Shown in pieces: positions 43,701-53,471 of a stretch of DNA of 64,000 nucleotides. The position numbers and the translations under genes were made by a program. Below the pieces are notes generated by a model. That model searched no databases. It worked only from the letters and a program-made list of their open reading frames with translations, and was not told where the DNA came from. The stretch covers positions 124,001-188,000 of the forward strand of contig NZ_JOIX01000001.1 in assembly GCF_000720175.1 (NCBI RefSeq), read 5' to 3'. Source of the stretch: Streptomyces sp. NRRL S-337. GTDB lineage: Bacteria > Actinomycetota > Actinomycetes > Streptomycetales > Streptomycetaceae. Position 1 is the stretch's first letter; each line of letters opens with the position of its first letter.

Positions 43701-46700
43701 CGGCGGCGATTCGATCCGTACCATCGCCATCCTCGGCCGCGCCCGCGAACTCGGCCTGGAATTCGAGCTCCAGGACCTGCTGCGCCACCAGACCATCCAG
43801 GAACTGGCCCCGCACACCAAGGCCGTCACCCCGGGCGCCGCCCGACCGCACTACCGGCCGCTGTCCCTGCTCGGCGACGCGGACCGGGCCCTGCTGCCGG
43901 CCGACGTCGAGGACGCCTATCCGCTCTCCCGGCTCCAGGCCGGCATGCTGTACCACAGCGGCCTCAACGCGGCCGAACGGATCTACCACAACGTGGCCGG
44001 CTACCACCTCAGGGCCGGCTGGTCCGAGGCCGCCTGGCGGTCGGCCCTCACGTCGCTGATCGCCGACCACCCGGTCCTGCGCACCTCCTTCGACCTCGAA
44101 ACCTACGCCGAACCGCTCCAGCTGGTGCACCGCCGGGTCGACGCCCCGATCACCTTCGAAGATCTGCGGCAGCTCTCCGCCGCCGACCGGCAGACCGCCA
44201 TGGACCGGCGGTTCGAGGACGAGAAGCGCCGGGAGTTCGCCTGGGACCGCGCCCCGCTGATCCGCTTCCACCTCCAGCGGCTCACCGACGACACCTTCGA
44301 GCTGTGGCTCACCGAACACCATGTGATCCTCGACGGCTGGAGCGAACGCTCCCTGATCACCGAGCTGTTCGAGCGCTACCTCGCCCTGCTCGGCGACTCC
44401 GCCACCCCCTTCCGGGAACCGCCCCGCGCCCACTTCGGCGCCTTCATCGCCGCGGAACGGGCGGCCATCGCCGCCGAGGAACACCGCGACTTCTGGACCG
44501 GCGAACTCACCGGCAGCGATCTCGGCACCCTGCCCCGCCTGATCACGCCCGCCGAGCGGCCCGACATGCGCCTCACCCCCGTGTCACTGCCGGCCGAGGT
44601 CTCCGAAGGCGTGGACCGCTGCGCCCGCCGGGTCGGCGTCCCCGTACGCACCGTGCTGCTCGCCGCTCATGCGCACGTCGTCGGCATGCTGACCGGCACC
44701 GCCGACGTCGTCACCGGCGCCGTGTACAACGGCCGTACCGAGGACCGGGACGGCGACCGGGTCCTCGGTATGTTCCTCAACACCCTGCCGTTCCGCGCCC
44801 GGCTGACCGGCGGGAGCTGGGACGACCTGGTCGCCGCGGTGGGCCGCACCGACATCGCCCTCCAGCGCCACCGCCGCTACCCGATGCCCGAGATCCGCCG
44901 CATCCTCGGCGGGCGGGAGCTGTTCGAGACCTTCTTCAACTTCACCCGCTTCCGCGTCTACCGGTCCGTACTGGAACGCTCCGACGAGCTGGAAGTGCTC
45001 GACGAGCGGCGCATCACCAACACCAGCATCCCGTTCGGCGCCGAGTTCGCCCAGGACCTCACCTCCTCCGAGATCAACCTCCATCTCCGTTACGACGCCG
45101 CGCAGTTCACCGAGGAGCAGGTGCGGCTGATCGGCGGCTACTACCGCCGGGCACTGACCGCCCTGGCCATCGCACCGCACCAGCGCCACGACCGGACCGT
45201 CCTGCTCTCCGCCGAGGAACTGCGCCAGCTCGACCGCTGGCACGGCGAGCCCCGGCCCCGCAGCGCCGACCGCCCCTTCCCGCTCCAGCTGGAGGAACGC
45301 GCCGCGGCACAGCCGCACGCCCCCGCCGTCATCAGCGGCCGCACCGTCCTCGACTACGCCGAGCTCAACGCCCGGGCCAACCGCCTGGCCCGCGAACTCC
45401 TCGCACACGGCGTGGAAACCGGCCGGATCGTGGCCCTCTCCGCGCCCCGCTCCGCCGAACTGCTGGTGGCCATGGTCGCCGTCCTCAAGGCCGGTGCCGC
45501 CTACCTTCCCATCGACCCGAACTACCCCGAGGAGCGGATCGCGCTGCTGCTCGGCGACGCCGCGCCCGCCCTGCTGGTGACCACCCGCGACACGGCCGGC
45601 GCCCTGCCCGCCGACGACACCCCGCGGCTGGTCCTCGACGACCCGGCCACGCTGCGACGGCTCGCCGACCGGTCCGGCGCCGACCTCACCGACGACGAAC
45701 GCACCCGGCCGCTGGACCCCGCCGACCCGGCCTACCTCATCTACACCTCCGGCTCCACCGGCCGCCCCAAGGGCGTGATCGTCTCGCACGCCAACATGGC
45801 CGACCTGATGGCCTGGATCGCCGGCTTCCTCGGCCCGGACGGACTGGCCCAGGTGCAGGCCACCACCTCGATCAGCTTCGACGTCTCGGTCTTTGAACTC
45901 TTCGGACCGCTCGCCGCCGGCGGCACCGTACGCCTCCACCGCGATCTGCTGGCACTGGGCGAACCGGCAGCCCTGGAGGCCGGCCCGATCACCGCACCCG
46001 CCCTCATCAGCGGCGTCCCGTCGGTCTTCGCCGGCCTCCTGCCGCGGCTCGACCCGCAGCTGACCGCCGGCACCGTCGTCCTCGCGGGCGAAGCGCTCAG
46101 CGCCCCGGTGGCCAACGAGATCGCGGCCGCCTTCCCCGGCGCCCGGATCGCCAACATCTACGGACCCAGTGAGGCACCGGTGTACGCCACCGCCTGGCTC
46201 GGCACCGGCCCCTTCGACACCGCCCCGCCGATCGGCCGGCCCTCCTGGAACACCCGCGCCTACGTCCTCGACCACGCCCTGCGCCCCGTGCCGCCCGGCG
46301 TCCCCGGCGAGCTCTACCTCGGCGGCCCCGGCCTGGCCACCGGCTATCTCGGCCGCCCGGCACTCACCGCCGAACGCTTCGTCGCCGACCCCTACGGCAC
46401 ACCCGGCGCGCGGATGTACCGCACCGGAGACCTGGTGCGCCGACGCCCCGACGGCAACCTGGAGTTCCTCGGCCGCCTCGACGACCAGGTCAAACTCCGC
46501 GGCTTCCGGATCGAGCTGGGAGAGGTGGAGGCCGCGCTCCGCGACCACCCCCAGGTCCACCGGGCCGCCGTCGTCGTACGGGAGGACCGCCCCGGCGACC
46601 AGCGGCTGGTCGCCTACGCCGTCCGCACCCCCGGCGCCACCGCCGACGCCCTCGCCCTGCGCCGCCACGTCGAGCGCCGGCTGCCCCGCCACATGGTGCC

Positions 46701-47871
46701 GGTCGTGGTCGTACTGGACGCCCTCCCGCTCACCCCCAACGGCAAACTCGACCGGCGGGCCCTGCCCGCACCGGAACCCGAAACCACCACCCCCGACCGC
46801 ACCGGCCGCGCCCCGCGCACGCCCCTGGAAGCCCAGCTGCTCGCCCTGTTCGCCGAGGTCCTCGGCCTCGACCAGCGCGGCCCCGACACCGGCGGCCTGG
46901 GCATCGACGACAGCTTCTTCGAACGCGGCGGGCACTCCCTGCTCGCCTTCCGCCTGGCCGGCCGGGTGCGCGCCACCCTCGGCGCCGACCTCGACATCGC
47001 CACGCTCTTCCGCACGCCCACCGTCGCCGGCATCGCCGCACTGCTCGCCGACCCGGAGCGGCCCGGCGACCCGAACGACGCGCTGGACGTGCTCGTACCG
47101 CTGCGCCCGCAGGGCACCCGCGAGCCGCTGTTCTGCGTTCACCCCGGCGTCGGCATCGGCTGGGTCTACTCCGGGCTGCTGCGGCACCTGGACGCCGACC
47201 GCCCGGTGTACGCCCTGCAGTCCCGCGGGATCGACGGCACCCGGCCACCCGCCGAAGACCTGTCCGAGATGGCCCGCGACTACGTGGCCCGGCTGCGCAC
47301 CGTCCAGCCGCACGGCCCCTACCACCTCCTCGGCTGGTCCATGGGCGGGATCGTCGCCCACGAGATGGCCCGGCTGCTGCGGGCGGACGGCGAACGGGTC
47401 GCGCTGCTGGCCCTGCTCGACGCGTACCCCAGGCTCCCCGACGCCCGGCCGGTGGACTACGGCGAACCGCAGGCGCTGGCCGAGGTCCTGCACTCGCTCG
47501 GCCTCCCGCAGCCCGACGGGGTGACCCTCGGCCCCGAGTCGGCGCTGCGTCTCCTGAAGGAACACGGCAGCCCACTGGCCACCCTCGCCCCCCGCCAACT
47601 CTCCGCGATCGCCACCGTCTTCACCCACAACGTCAACGCCCAGCGCCGGCACCGCTCCCGGCCGCTCGACGCGGACCTGCTGTTCTTCGAGGCGACCGAG
47701 GACAAGGGCCCGGACCCCGAACGGCCGGCCAACTGGGCGCCGTACGTCAGCGGCCGGATCGAGAACCACCAGGTCGCCTGCCGGCACGGCGACATGCTCG
47801 CCCCCGAGCCGCTGGCCGAGATCGGCACCGTCCTCGCCGCACGCCTCCGGACGCTGCCCCGCCCCGAGTGA
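40786..47871 (+). CDS. Terminal NRPS, C*-A(Thr)-T-C-A-T-TE
   Basis: The GTG at 40786 follows AGAAGGA. The 2361-residue protein has, in order: a condensation domain (~20-415) with the motif altered to HRIIADD (140-146); an adenylation domain (~426-930) with pocket D-F-W-N-I-G-M-V-H, the exact threonine code; a carrier (GGDS, ~970); an intact condensation domain (~1040-1460; HHVILDG); a second adenylation domain (~1500-1990) with pocket D-V-F-S-V-A-I-V-Y, which I cannot assign; a carrier (GGHS, ~2048); and a type I thioesterase (~2110-2361) with GWSMGG. The TE should release or cyclise the peptide. No epimerase or methyltransferase domain is present. Confidence 0.96.
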   Translation: MSTHQADRAAAPEEARPARTVAATPQQQRLYLAHALTEDHARHHLVIDLGFDGVPDTAALRSALEDVVRHHEALRTRFVFEGTALVQSVADHLPPLWETVGDDAEAPAPERPFDLEAGPLLRARAQRTGDTGLRLRLTLHRIIADDRSATLLVDDLLTAYRARLAPDSPQLLDPVRQFADCPVLPDPATEPSPTPAGEPSPGELPLTTGRTPGRTHLIPLPDGTLSALASLCTAAGAPLADGLLAALAVLVNRYTDADDVLIAADGPDPRGADLTRTIGPFTARATVHADLSTNPGFRTLAAQLRRPAEPDPLTDWTAQEQPPLPVGFTLRAPHPTHWDLPGGITVTRHPAPEAHGHALRLVVTTDGTARFEGAWPDWLTEQFAAHFGQLLTEIVHHPDRPVHELAPALAEDPAGRTPPLDAAAPPEATTVLERFARHAAQRPDAVAVSHGSEHLTYGELDRRANQLARHLQAHGVGPETLVGLAAERSPDLVVALLGIQKAGGAYVPLDPAYPDARLAYILRDTALAHVVVQGRPGGWLDGFTGALVSLDDDAETIAAHPDGPLASRVAPDDLAYVIHTSGSTGEPKGTLVPHRNVARLFTATEPWFGFGADDVWTLFHSYAFDFSVWELWGALAHGGRLVIVPHEVSRAPEDFLALLRSEGVTVLNQTPSAFALLQREDARTADAPPGAGARLALRYVIFGGEALDPRALRPWFERHPDGPQLVNMYGITETTVHVTYRPIRKEDTDGDGSVIGAPIPDLSLDLLDRRGRPVPQGVTGELYVRGAGLARGYLGRPELDAARFVTLPGGRAYRTGDLARRLPGGELEYRGRIDDQVKIRGFRIEPGEIEAALAGHPDVTEALVTAEPDRTGERRLVGYAVSGRIDLAAAELRAHLVGLLPAHMIPAAFVVLDRFPLTVNGKVDRRRLPAPERPADGPATASANHAEEILVQVWSEVLGQDRVGTDENYFLLGGDSIRTIAILGRARELGLEFELQDLLRHQTIQELAPHTKAVTPGAARPHYRPLSLLGDADRALLPADVEDAYPLSRLQAGMLYHSGLNAAERIYHNVAGYHLRAGWSEAAWRSALTSLIADHPVLRTSFDLETYAEPLQLVHRRVDAPITFEDLRQLSAADRQTAMDRRFEDEKRREFAWDRAPLIRFHLQRLTDDTFELWLTEHHVILDGWSERSLITELFERYLALLGDSATPFREPPRAHFGAFIAAERAAIAAEEHRDFWTGELTGSDLGTLPRLITPAERPDMRLTPVSLPAEVSEGVDRCARRVGVPVRTVLLAAHAHVVGMLTGTADVVTGAVYNGRTEDRDGDRVLGMFLNTLPFRARLTGGSWDDLVAAVGRTDIALQRHRRYPMPEIRRILGGRELFETFFNFTRFRVYRSVLERSDELEVLDERRITNTSIPFGAEFAQDLTSSEINLHLRYDAAQFTEEQVRLIGGYYRRALTALAIAPHQRHDRTVLLSAEELRQLDRWHGEPRPRSADRPFPLQLEERAAAQPHAPAVISGRTVLDYAELNARANRLARELLAHGVETGRIVALSAPRSAELLVAMVAVLKAGAAYLPIDPNYPEERIALLLGDAAPALLVTTRDTAGALPADDTPRLVLDDPATLRRLADRSGADLTDDERTRPLDPADPAYLIYTSGSTGRPKGVIVSHANMADLMAWIAGFLGPDGLAQVQATTSISFDVSVFELFGPLAAGGTVRLHRDLLALGEPAALEAGPITAPALISGVPSVFAGLLPRLDPQLTAGTVVLAGEALSAPVANEIAAAFPGARIANIYGPSEAPVYATAWLGTGPFDTAPPIGRPSWNTRAYVLDHALRPVPPGVPGELYLGGPGLATGYLGRPALTAERFVADPYGTPGARMYRTGDLVRRRPDGNLEFLGRLDDQVKLRGFRIELGEVEAALRDHPQVHRAAVVVREDRPGDQRLVAYAVRTPGATADALALRRHVERRLPRHMVPVVVVLDALPLTPNGKLDRRALPAPEPETTTPDRTGRAPRTPLEAQLLALFAEVLGLDQRGPDTGGLGIDDSFFERGGHSLLAFRLAGRVRATLGADLDIATLFRTPTVAGIAALLADPERPGDPNDALDVLVPLRPQGTREPLFCVHPGVGIGWVYSGLLRHLDADRPVYALQSRGIDGTRPPAEDLSEMARDYVARLRTVQPHGPYHLLGWSMGGIVAHEMARLLRADGERVALLALLDAYPRLPDARPVDYGEPQALAEVLHSLGLPQPDGVTLGPESALRLLKEHGSPLATLAPRQLSAIATVFTHNVNAQRRHRSRPLDADLLFFEATEDKGPDPERPANWAPYVSGRIENHQVACRHGDMLAPEPLAEIGTVLAARLRTLPRPE

Positions 47872-47906
47872 CGGGCCGTGCCGCCGACCACCCCACAGGA
47901 GCCCAT

Positions 47907-47939
47907 GTGACCAGCAACCCGGACGGGGAACCCGCATGA
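47907..47939 (+). other. Possible 10-codon leader ORF ahead of the P450 gene
   Basis: A GTG with AGGAG just upstream opens the peptide VTSNPDGEPA, whose TGA overlaps the P450 ATG (ATGA). It may be only a translational coupling device. Its opening resembles the first residues of MbtH-like proteins (M-T/S-N-P...DG), so it could also be a vestige of one. Both readings are speculative. Confidence 0.3.
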
Positions 47940-49150
47940 CCGCACCGCGCCACACCATCCCGTTCGCCCTCATCGACCCCGCGGTCCACCCGGACCCCGA
48001 CGCCTGCGACGCCTGGCGCGACCTGCGGGCCGCCCACCCGGTCGCCTGGTGCGAGGCCGACGGCGACCGCCCCGGCTTCTGGGTGATCACCCGCTACCAG
48101 GACATCGCCGCCGTCTACCGCGACACCGCGCGGCTCAGCTCCGAACAGGGCAACATGCTCGGCACCCTGCTCACCGGGGGCGACCCGGCCGGCGGCCGGA
48201 TGCTGGTGGTCACCGACCCGCCCCGGCACGCCGCGGTGCGCAAGGTGCTGCAGGGAGCCTTCTCCGCCCGGGCCATGGCACAGATCGCCGACGGCGTCCG
48301 GGCGGCCACGAAGGGCCTGGTGGCGGCCGTCGTGGACGCGGGCGGCGGTGACTTCGTCGCCGATGTCGCGGCCCAGATCCCGCTGATGGCCATCTGCGAA
48401 CTGCTCGACGTACCGCCCGCCGACCGGACCCTGATGCTCGATCTGACGATGGCGGCGATGGGCGAGGACGGCACCCCCGAGGCCGCCGAGGCCGCGGCCG
48501 ACGCCCAGGAGGACATCCTGCTGTACTACGCCGGACTGCTGCCCGGCCGGCGGGAGTTCCCGGGCGAGGACGTGGTCAGCCTGCTGGCGAACGGCGAGGC
48601 CGGCGGCACCCCGCTGAGCGACGCCGAAGTGCTGCTGAACTGCTACAACATCATCATCGGCGGCGACGAGACCACCCGGCTGTCCTCCGCCGGCGCCGTA
48701 CTGGCCCTGATCGAACACCCCGAGGAGTGGCGGCGCCTGCGCCGGGACGAGGGCCTGCTCGACTCCGCCGTCGAAGAGGTACTGCGCTGGACCACACCGG
48801 TCACCCACCTCGGACGGACCGCCACGACGGATATCACGCTGCGCGGCTGCGACATCAAGGCGGGCGACATCGTCACCCTCTGGAACACCTCCGCCAACCG
48901 CGACGAGGACGTCTTCCCCGACCCCTACCGCTTCGACCTCGCCCGCACCCCGAACCGGCACCTCGCCCTCGGCCACGGCCCGCACTTCTGCCTCGGCGGC
49001 CCGCTGGCCAGGGTCGAACTCCGGGTCATGCTGGAGGAGTTGCGCCACCAGGTGGGCGAACTGGAGCTGTCCGGACCGGTCGAACGGGTCCGGTCCAGCT
49101 TCCTGACCGGGGTCAGCCGGCTGCCGGTGCGCTGCACGGCCGCCGGCTGA
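47936..49150 (+). CDS. Cytochrome P450 monooxygenase
   Basis: The 404-residue protein starts 65 bases after the terminal NRPS gene. It has the I-helix motif GGDETTR (242-248), ExxR in EEVLR (281-284), and the heme loop LGHGPHFCLGG with Cys352 as the iron ligand. The usual alcohol/acid pair of the I-helix is present in modified form (D-E-T-T). P450s located in NRPS operons commonly hydroxylate carrier-bound amino acids or the finished peptide. Which applies here cannot be told. It ends 20 bases from the convergent A-T gene. Confidence 0.95.
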   Translation: MTAPRHTIPFALIDPAVHPDPDACDAWRDLRAAHPVAWCEADGDRPGFWVITRYQDIAAVYRDTARLSSEQGNMLGTLLTGGDPAGGRMLVVTDPPRHAAVRKVLQGAFSARAMAQIADGVRAATKGLVAAVVDAGGGDFVADVAAQIPLMAICELLDVPPADRTLMLDLTMAAMGEDGTPEAAEAAADAQEDILLYYAGLLPGRREFPGEDVVSLLANGEAGGTPLSDAEVLLNCYNIIIGGDETTRLSSAGAVLALIEHPEEWRRLRRDEGLLDSAVEEVLRWTTPVTHLGRTATTDITLRGCDIKAGDIVTLWNTSANRDEDVFPDPYRFDLARTPNRHLALGHGPHFCLGGPLARVELRVMLEELRHQVGELELSGPVERVRSSFLTGVSRLPVRCTAAG

Positions 49151-49170
49151 CCTGCAAGAGAATCCTTCCG

Positions 49171-51642
49171 CTACCCCGCGTCCGGCCCGGGTGACCGCTC
49201 CGCGGCCCCGGGCGCACCGGCGGTGGCCTCAAGGTGCGCCGCCAGCAGCCGCAGCGTCGAATGCCGGTAGAGGTCCACCAAGGTGATCTCGGGGACCTGC
49301 GTCATGCTGCGCAGGGCCTTCATCGAGTCGCCGCCCAGCCGGAAGAAGTCGTCGTCCCGCCCGATCACCTCGACTCCCAGCACCTCGCGCCAGGCCGCGG
49401 CGATCCGCTCCTCCCACGGGCCGCTCGGGGCGGCGTCCGCGGGTACGGTGCCGCCCCGGCCCCCGTCGTGCGGTGACGGGGCGGCAGGCAGCGCCTTGCG
49501 GTCCAGCTTGCCGTTCGGGCTCAGCGGCATGGCGGACAGCACCAGCACCGTGCCGGGGACCATATGGGCCGGCAGCCGGGCGGCCAGCCGGTCGCGGACC
49601 TCGCCCGGGTCGAGGGCCTCGCCCTCGCGCGGGACGACGTAGCCGACCAGGACGGGTGCGCCGGTGGCATCGGGCTGCGCCGCCACCGCCGCCTCCTTGA
49701 CCCGGGGGTGGTCCCGCAGCACGGACTCGATCTCGGTCAGCTCCACCCGCAGCCCGTGGATCTTGACCTGGAGGTCGGTCCGGCCGAGCAGCTCGATCAG
49801 CCCGTCGGCGTCGCACCGTGCCAGGTCGCCGGTGCGGTACAGCCGCTCGCCGGACACCGGACCGTACGACCAGTGAAGGAACCGTTCGGCGGTGAGGTCG
49901 GGCAGGTCCAGATAGCCCACGGCCAGGCCGTCGCCCGCGAGGTACAACTCGCCGGTCACCCCCGGCGGAACGGGCTGCAGCGCCTCGTCCAGGACGTAGG
50001 TCCGCTGATTGGCCATCGGCCGCCCGTACGGAATGCTGGTCCAGTCGGGGTCGGTCGCCTCGACCTCGTAGAGCGTGGAATAGATCGAGGCCTCGGTGGC
50101 GCCGCCGAGCGAGATGAACCGCGCGTCCGGCGCGAACTCCCGTGCCCGGTCGGGCATCTTCACCGGGATCCAGTCCCCGGCGAGCATGATCAGCCGAAGC
50201 GAGCCCAGCGCCGAGGGGCCGTCCGCGGCGGTCGCGTCGAGGTGGTCCAGCACCAGCTCCAGCAGGGCCGGGGCGGTGTTCCAGACGGTCACGCCGTGCT
50301 CCGCGGCCAGTTCGGCCCAGTGCGCGGGTTCCTTGCCGCGGCCCGGCGCCGGGAGCACGAGGGTGCCGCCGGCCACGGTCATGCCGAGGAACTCGTAGAC
50401 CGACATGTCGAAGCTCGGCGAGGACAGCCCCAGCACACTGTCGCCGGGGCCCACGGCGAAGCGGGTGTTGAGGTCCGCGATGTTGTTGAGCACGCCCCGG
50501 TGGCGCAGCGCGATCGGCTTGGGCCGTCCCGTGGACCCCGAAGTGTGGATCACATAGCAGAGGTTGTCCGGGCCGGCCACGGGCTCGAGGTCGTCCGCCG
50601 GCCGCTCGGCCAGGGTCGCCTCGTCCCGGTCCAGCAGGATCAGCTGCCCCCGCACCACGGCGTCCGCACCGCTGCCCAGAGCGTCGGCGAGCCCGGTCCG
50701 GCTGATCAGGGCCACGCACGACGCACCGGAGATCATCGTGGTCAGCCGGGCCCGGGGATACGCGGGATCCAGCGGCACGTAGGCGCCGCCGGCCTTGAGC
50801 ACCCCGAGCATGGCGACGAGCAGCTCGGGGGAGTGGTCGAGGAAGAGGCCGACGCGGTCGTCCGGTCCGACGCCCAGGTCCCGCAGATGGCGGGCCAGCC
50901 GGTTGGCCGCGGCATTGATCTCCCGGAACGTCCGCCGGGCCGCCCCCTGGGCCACGGCGACGGCCTCGGGCGCCTGCCGGGCCCGCTCCTCGAACACCTC
51001 GTGCAGACAGGCGCCTTCATGGGGCAGTGACACGGCGGTGTCGTTCCACTCCAGCAGGACGCGGCGCTGCTCGGCCTCGGTGAGCAGGGTGAGCCGCTCC
51101 AGCGGCCGGTCCGGGTGGTGCACGCCGTCGTGGAGCAGATGCCCGTAGTGGCCGAGCATCCGCTGCGCCGTCGCCGGGGTGAAGAGCCGGTCGTCGAAGT
51201 GGAGGGCGGCCCACCGGGAGCCTGAATCCGGTGCGGGCAGGGCGAGTTCGGCCTCGTACGGCCGGGGGTCGCCGTCCGCCGGGGCCGCGCCGATGCGTAC
51301 GCCGATCCGGGCCGGCTCCGCCCCGGGACGCGCCACCGCGCCGGCCTCACCCGCCAGTCCGCGCAGGGTGCTCCCGCCGGTGACGGAGAAGCGGAGCAAC
51401 GCCTCCTTGCCGCCTTCCCGGACGAGCCGGAACTCGACCTGGTTCTGCCCGGAACAGCGGTACACCAGCGCGGCGAATCCGGCGAGGAGCACGTTCTCCG
51501 GGGTGGTCGCACAGGAGGCGGCCAGTGCGCGGACCGCGTCGTCGTACAGCCCCAAAATCTCCTGGCGCACCACTGCCGTACACGCCGGTGCATCGACGCC
51601 TCGCGGCCGGTCCGCGGGGAGTTGGGCGGCATGGGAAGACAA
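49171..51642 (-). CDS. NRPS module with truncated condensation domain, A-T
   Basis: The TTG at 51642 is supported by AGGAG seven bases before it. The 823-residue protein opens with ~190 residues resembling only the C-terminal lobe of a condensation domain (ENVLLAGFAALVYRCSGQNQVE, then LGHYGHLLHDGVHHPDRPLERL); the HHxxxDG lobe is missing. The adenylation domain is complete ([55 protein letters not shown]) and a carrier with DDFFRLGGDSMK follows. The pocket D-M-Y-N-M-A-L-I-Y lies between published Cys (D-L-Y-N-M-S-L-I-W) and Ala (D-L-Y-N-N-A-L-T-Y) codes. It probably loads a small or Cys-like residue as a starter or in trans. Confidence 0.92.
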   Translation of the reverse strand: MSSHAAQLPADRPRGVDAPACTAVVRQEILGLYDDAVRALAASCATTPENVLLAGFAALVYRCSGQNQVEFRLVREGGKEALLRFSVTGGSTLRGLAGEAGAVARPGAEPARIGVRIGAAPADGDPRPYEAELALPAPDSGSRWAALHFDDRLFTPATAQRMLGHYGHLLHDGVHHPDRPLERLTLLTEAEQRRVLLEWNDTAVSLPHEGACLHEVFEERARQAPEAVAVAQGAARRTFREINAAANRLARHLRDLGVGPDDRVGLFLDHSPELLVAMLGVLKAGGAYVPLDPAYPRARLTTMISGASCVALISRTGLADALGSGADAVVRGQLILLDRDEATLAERPADDLEPVAGPDNLCYVIHTSGSTGRPKPIALRHRGVLNNIADLNTRFAVGPGDSVLGLSSPSFDMSVYEFLGMTVAGGTLVLPAPGRGKEPAHWAELAAEHGVTVWNTAPALLELVLDHLDATAADGPSALGSLRLIMLAGDWIPVKMPDRAREFAPDARFISLGGATEASIYSTLYEVEATDPDWTSIPYGRPMANQRTYVLDEALQPVPPGVTGELYLAGDGLAVGYLDLPDLTAERFLHWSYGPVSGERLYRTGDLARCDADGLIELLGRTDLQVKIHGLRVELTEIESVLRDHPRVKEAAVAAQPDATGAPVLVGYVVPREGEALDPGEVRDRLAARLPAHMVPGTVLVLSAMPLSPNGKLDRKALPAAPSPHDGGRGGTVPADAAPSGPWEERIAAAWREVLGVEVIGRDDDFFRLGGDSMKALRSMTQVPEITLVDLYRHSTLRLLAAHLEATAGAPGAAERSPGPDAG

Positions 51643-51998
51643 TTACCGTCTCCTGTCTCGGAGTTTCTCGACTTCGCAGGTGAATTTCGGCGGCGGGCAA
51701 TCGGTGGGGCGCAGCTGCGCACCGATGCCGGGTCGGGAACCTCCGAGCCCGGGAACTGTCCCGCTCGGTGGCCAATCCGGGCTGCGTGCCCGGCTGTTGG
51801 CGACATTAACCGGCCACGCTGACCGCCACAATGTGGCGGGCGTCACATTCCCCGGCCCGTGCCTGCTGCATAATCATGTACTCCCCAAGGGGGCCTCGAC
51901 GATGACGTACTCGGGGAAATCCGTCGCCGTCTCCCTGTCGCGCGGCAACGCACCGGCCGCACGGCGCCGTGTCATCCGACCGCAGGGGGAAAAGCCGT
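51643..51998. promoter_or_regulatory. Second divergent promoter region of the cluster
   Basis: These 356 bases separate the A-T NRPS gene (minus) and the PLP-enzyme operon (plus). A possible short frame from an ATG at 51902 runs into the next gene in another frame and is not convincing. The region holds a 17-bp palindrome and an overlapping Crp-like site at 51823-51849, AT-richer DNA around 51875-51895 (GCATAATCATGTAC) that could be a -10 region, and the AGGGGGAAAA ribosome binding site of the plus gene. Confidence 0.65.
51823..51849. promoter_or_regulatory. Overlapping palindrome and Crp-like site
   Basis: CCGCCACA-A-TGTGGCGG (51823-51839) is a perfect 8-bp-arm palindrome. Overlapping it, AATGTGGCGGGCGTCACATT (51830-51849) contains TGTGG-N6-TCACA, one mismatch from the perfect site at 37447. 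The shared CAATGTG...TCACA core suggests the same regulator at both divergent promoters. Confidence 0.55.
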
Positions 51999-53195
51999 AT
52001 GAGCACCGACCTTTCGCCGGCCGCGCTCGACGCCGTCGATCTGCGCCACCTCGCACAACGGGACGGCGAGAAATGGGCGACCGCCGGCGAGGGCATGCTG
52101 TCCTCCTGGGTCGCCGACATGGACTTCCCGACCGCACCCGCCATCCGTGAGGCGCTCATACGCCGCGCGGACGGCGATCTCGGCTACCCCACGTGGTTCG
52201 ACGAGAGCCAGGGCGGCCCGCTCGGGGAGGTGTTCGCCGCCCGGACGCACCGCAAGTACGGCCACCGGCCCGAACCCACCCACGCCCGGCTGTTCACCGA
52301 CATCAACCAGGCGATGCTGGCGACGCTCCAGGTCGCCACCGACCCGGGCGACGCCGTCCTGCTGCACACCCCGGCCTGTCCGCCGTTCGTCGACGTCATC
52401 GAGAAGATCGGCCGCAGACCGCTGACCGTGCCCGTCGAAGAGGGCCCGGACGGCTGGGGGTTCGACCAGGCCCGCATGGAACACGCCGCCGCGGACGGCG
52501 ACCTGGGGCGCTGCCGGGTGCTCTTCCTGGTGAACCCGCACAACCCCACCGGCCGGGTCTTCCGCCGGGACGAACTGGAGGCGCTGGCCGAGCTCGTCCT
52601 CCGGCGCGATCTGCTGGTGATCTCCGACGAGGTGCACGCGGACCTGACCCACGCCCCGCACCGGCACCTCCCCTTCGCCTCGCTCGGCCCGGAGATCGCC
52701 GCCCGTACCGTCACCCTGACCTCGGGCAGCAAGGCGTTCAACCTCGCCGGGATCCGCTGCGCGCTGGCCCACATCGGTCCGCGGGCCGTGCGCGAGGCCG
52801 TCGACGCCCGGCGCGGGCTGCTCTTCGGCCAGGTGGGGGTGCTCGCCGTCGAGGCGCTGAAGGCCGCCTGGACGGCGGGCGACGACTGGCTGGACGACGT
52901 CATGGCGGTCCTGGACCGCAATCGTCGGCGGCTGGCCGAGCGGGTGCCCCGCGGGATCCGCTGCCGTACCCCGGAGGCCACCTTCCTGGCCTGGCTCGAC
53001 TGCCGGAGCCTCGGGCTCGGCGCCGACCCGATGCCGTTCTTCCGCGACCGGGCCAAGGTGCTGCTCTTCTCCGGCCCGGCCTTCGGCGCCGACGGCGAGG
53101 GATTCGTCCGGCTCAATTTCGGTACGTCACCGCAGATGCTCGAAGAGACCCTGGAGCGCATGGACACCGCGCTGCGCCGGCATCGCGGGGAATGA
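51999..53195 (+). CDS. PLP-dependent aminotransferase/C-S lyase (MalY/PatB-like)
   Basis: The ATG at 51999 follows AGGGGGAAAA. The 398-residue class I/II fold-type I enzyme begins VADMDFPTAPAI, the typical MalY/PatB opening. It has FLVNPHNPTGRVF (PLP phosphate/ring contacts), SDEVHADL, and the Schiff-base Lys245 in TSGSKAFNLAG. Most relatives cleave C-S bonds of cystathionine-like substrates; some act as aminotransferases. Next to an isopropylmalate synthase homologue, a transaminase role on a chain-extended 2-oxo acid is also plausible. A GC hairpin follows, before the radical SAM gene. Confidence 0.88.
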   Translation: MSTDLSPAALDAVDLRHLAQRDGEKWATAGEGMLSSWVADMDFPTAPAIREALIRRADGDLGYPTWFDESQGGPLGEVFAARTHRKYGHRPEPTHARLFTDINQAMLATLQVATDPGDAVLLHTPACPPFVDVIEKIGRRPLTVPVEEGPDGWGFDQARMEHAAADGDLGRCRVLFLVNPHNPTGRVFRRDELEALAELVLRRDLLVISDEVHADLTHAPHRHLPFASLGPEIAARTVTLTSGSKAFNLAGIRCALAHIGPRAVREAVDARRGLLFGQVGVLAVEALKAAWTAGDDWLDDVMAVLDRNRRRLAERVPRGIRCRTPEATFLAWLDCRSLGLGADPMPFFRDRAKVLLFSGPAFGADGEGFVRLNFGTSPQMLEETLERMDTALRRHRGE

Positions 53196-53201
53196 AACCC
53201 G

Positions 53202-53219
53202 GGCCCGGGCGCCCGGGCC
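53202..53219. terminator. GC-rich palindrome after the PLP-enzyme gene
   Basis: GGCCCGGGC-GCCCGGGCC is a perfect 18-bp palindrome seven bases after the stop at 53195. It can form a hairpin and may terminate or attenuate transcription before the radical SAM gene. Confidence 0.55.
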
Positions 53220-53252
53220 GAAAACGACAATGTGGACAGTTTCCTTTTGTCG

Positions 53253-53280
53253 TTGACGCGCGCCGGGCCGGGGCTAGTAA
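53253..53280 (+). promoter_or_regulatory. Candidate promoter of the radical SAM-leuA operon
   Basis: TTGACG at 53253-53258 and TAGTAA at 53275-53280 are spaced by 16 bases and match a vegetative promoter. A half-site CAATGTGG (53228-53235), identical to the left arm of the Crp-like site at 51830, lies just upstream; its right arm is not conserved. The 276-base gap before the gene at 53472 supports a separate promoter. Confidence 0.5.
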
Positions 53281-53471
53281 AGTTCGGAAAGATCACGGGG
53301 GACAAAGTCGGGGGACTTTCCCGGGAGTTCAGGCGCTCTGCGCGGAACGCCCCGGCCACCATCACAAGAATGCCACCCGCTCTTTTTGTGGCGTCCCACC
53401 GGATCCCTTGCGTCACCGATGTCCGCGTTCCGGGCCGAGGCCCCGGAAGAAATCGGAAATCCGGAGGTCTG

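Noticed and set aside
40783..48090. Two very long minus-strand open frames (over 1100 codons each) opposite the terminal NRPS gene
   Set aside because: They lack NRPS-independent motifs or ribosome binding sites and have the Gly/Ala/Arg/Val-rich composition produced by the third-position G/C bias of the sense gene.
51902..52150. ATG at 51902 after AAGGGGG, possible small RiPP-like precursor upstream of the PLP and radical SAM genes
   Set aside because: The frame runs far into the aminotransferase gene in another phase and becomes an Arg-rich shadow; there is no leader/core organisation or maturation gene partner beyond the radical SAM, which fits the LeuA context better.
53232..53471. In-frame GTG extension of the radical SAM protein
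   Set aside because: It would put coding sequence over a good -35/-10 pair; the ATG at 53472 has GGAGGT at normal spacing.
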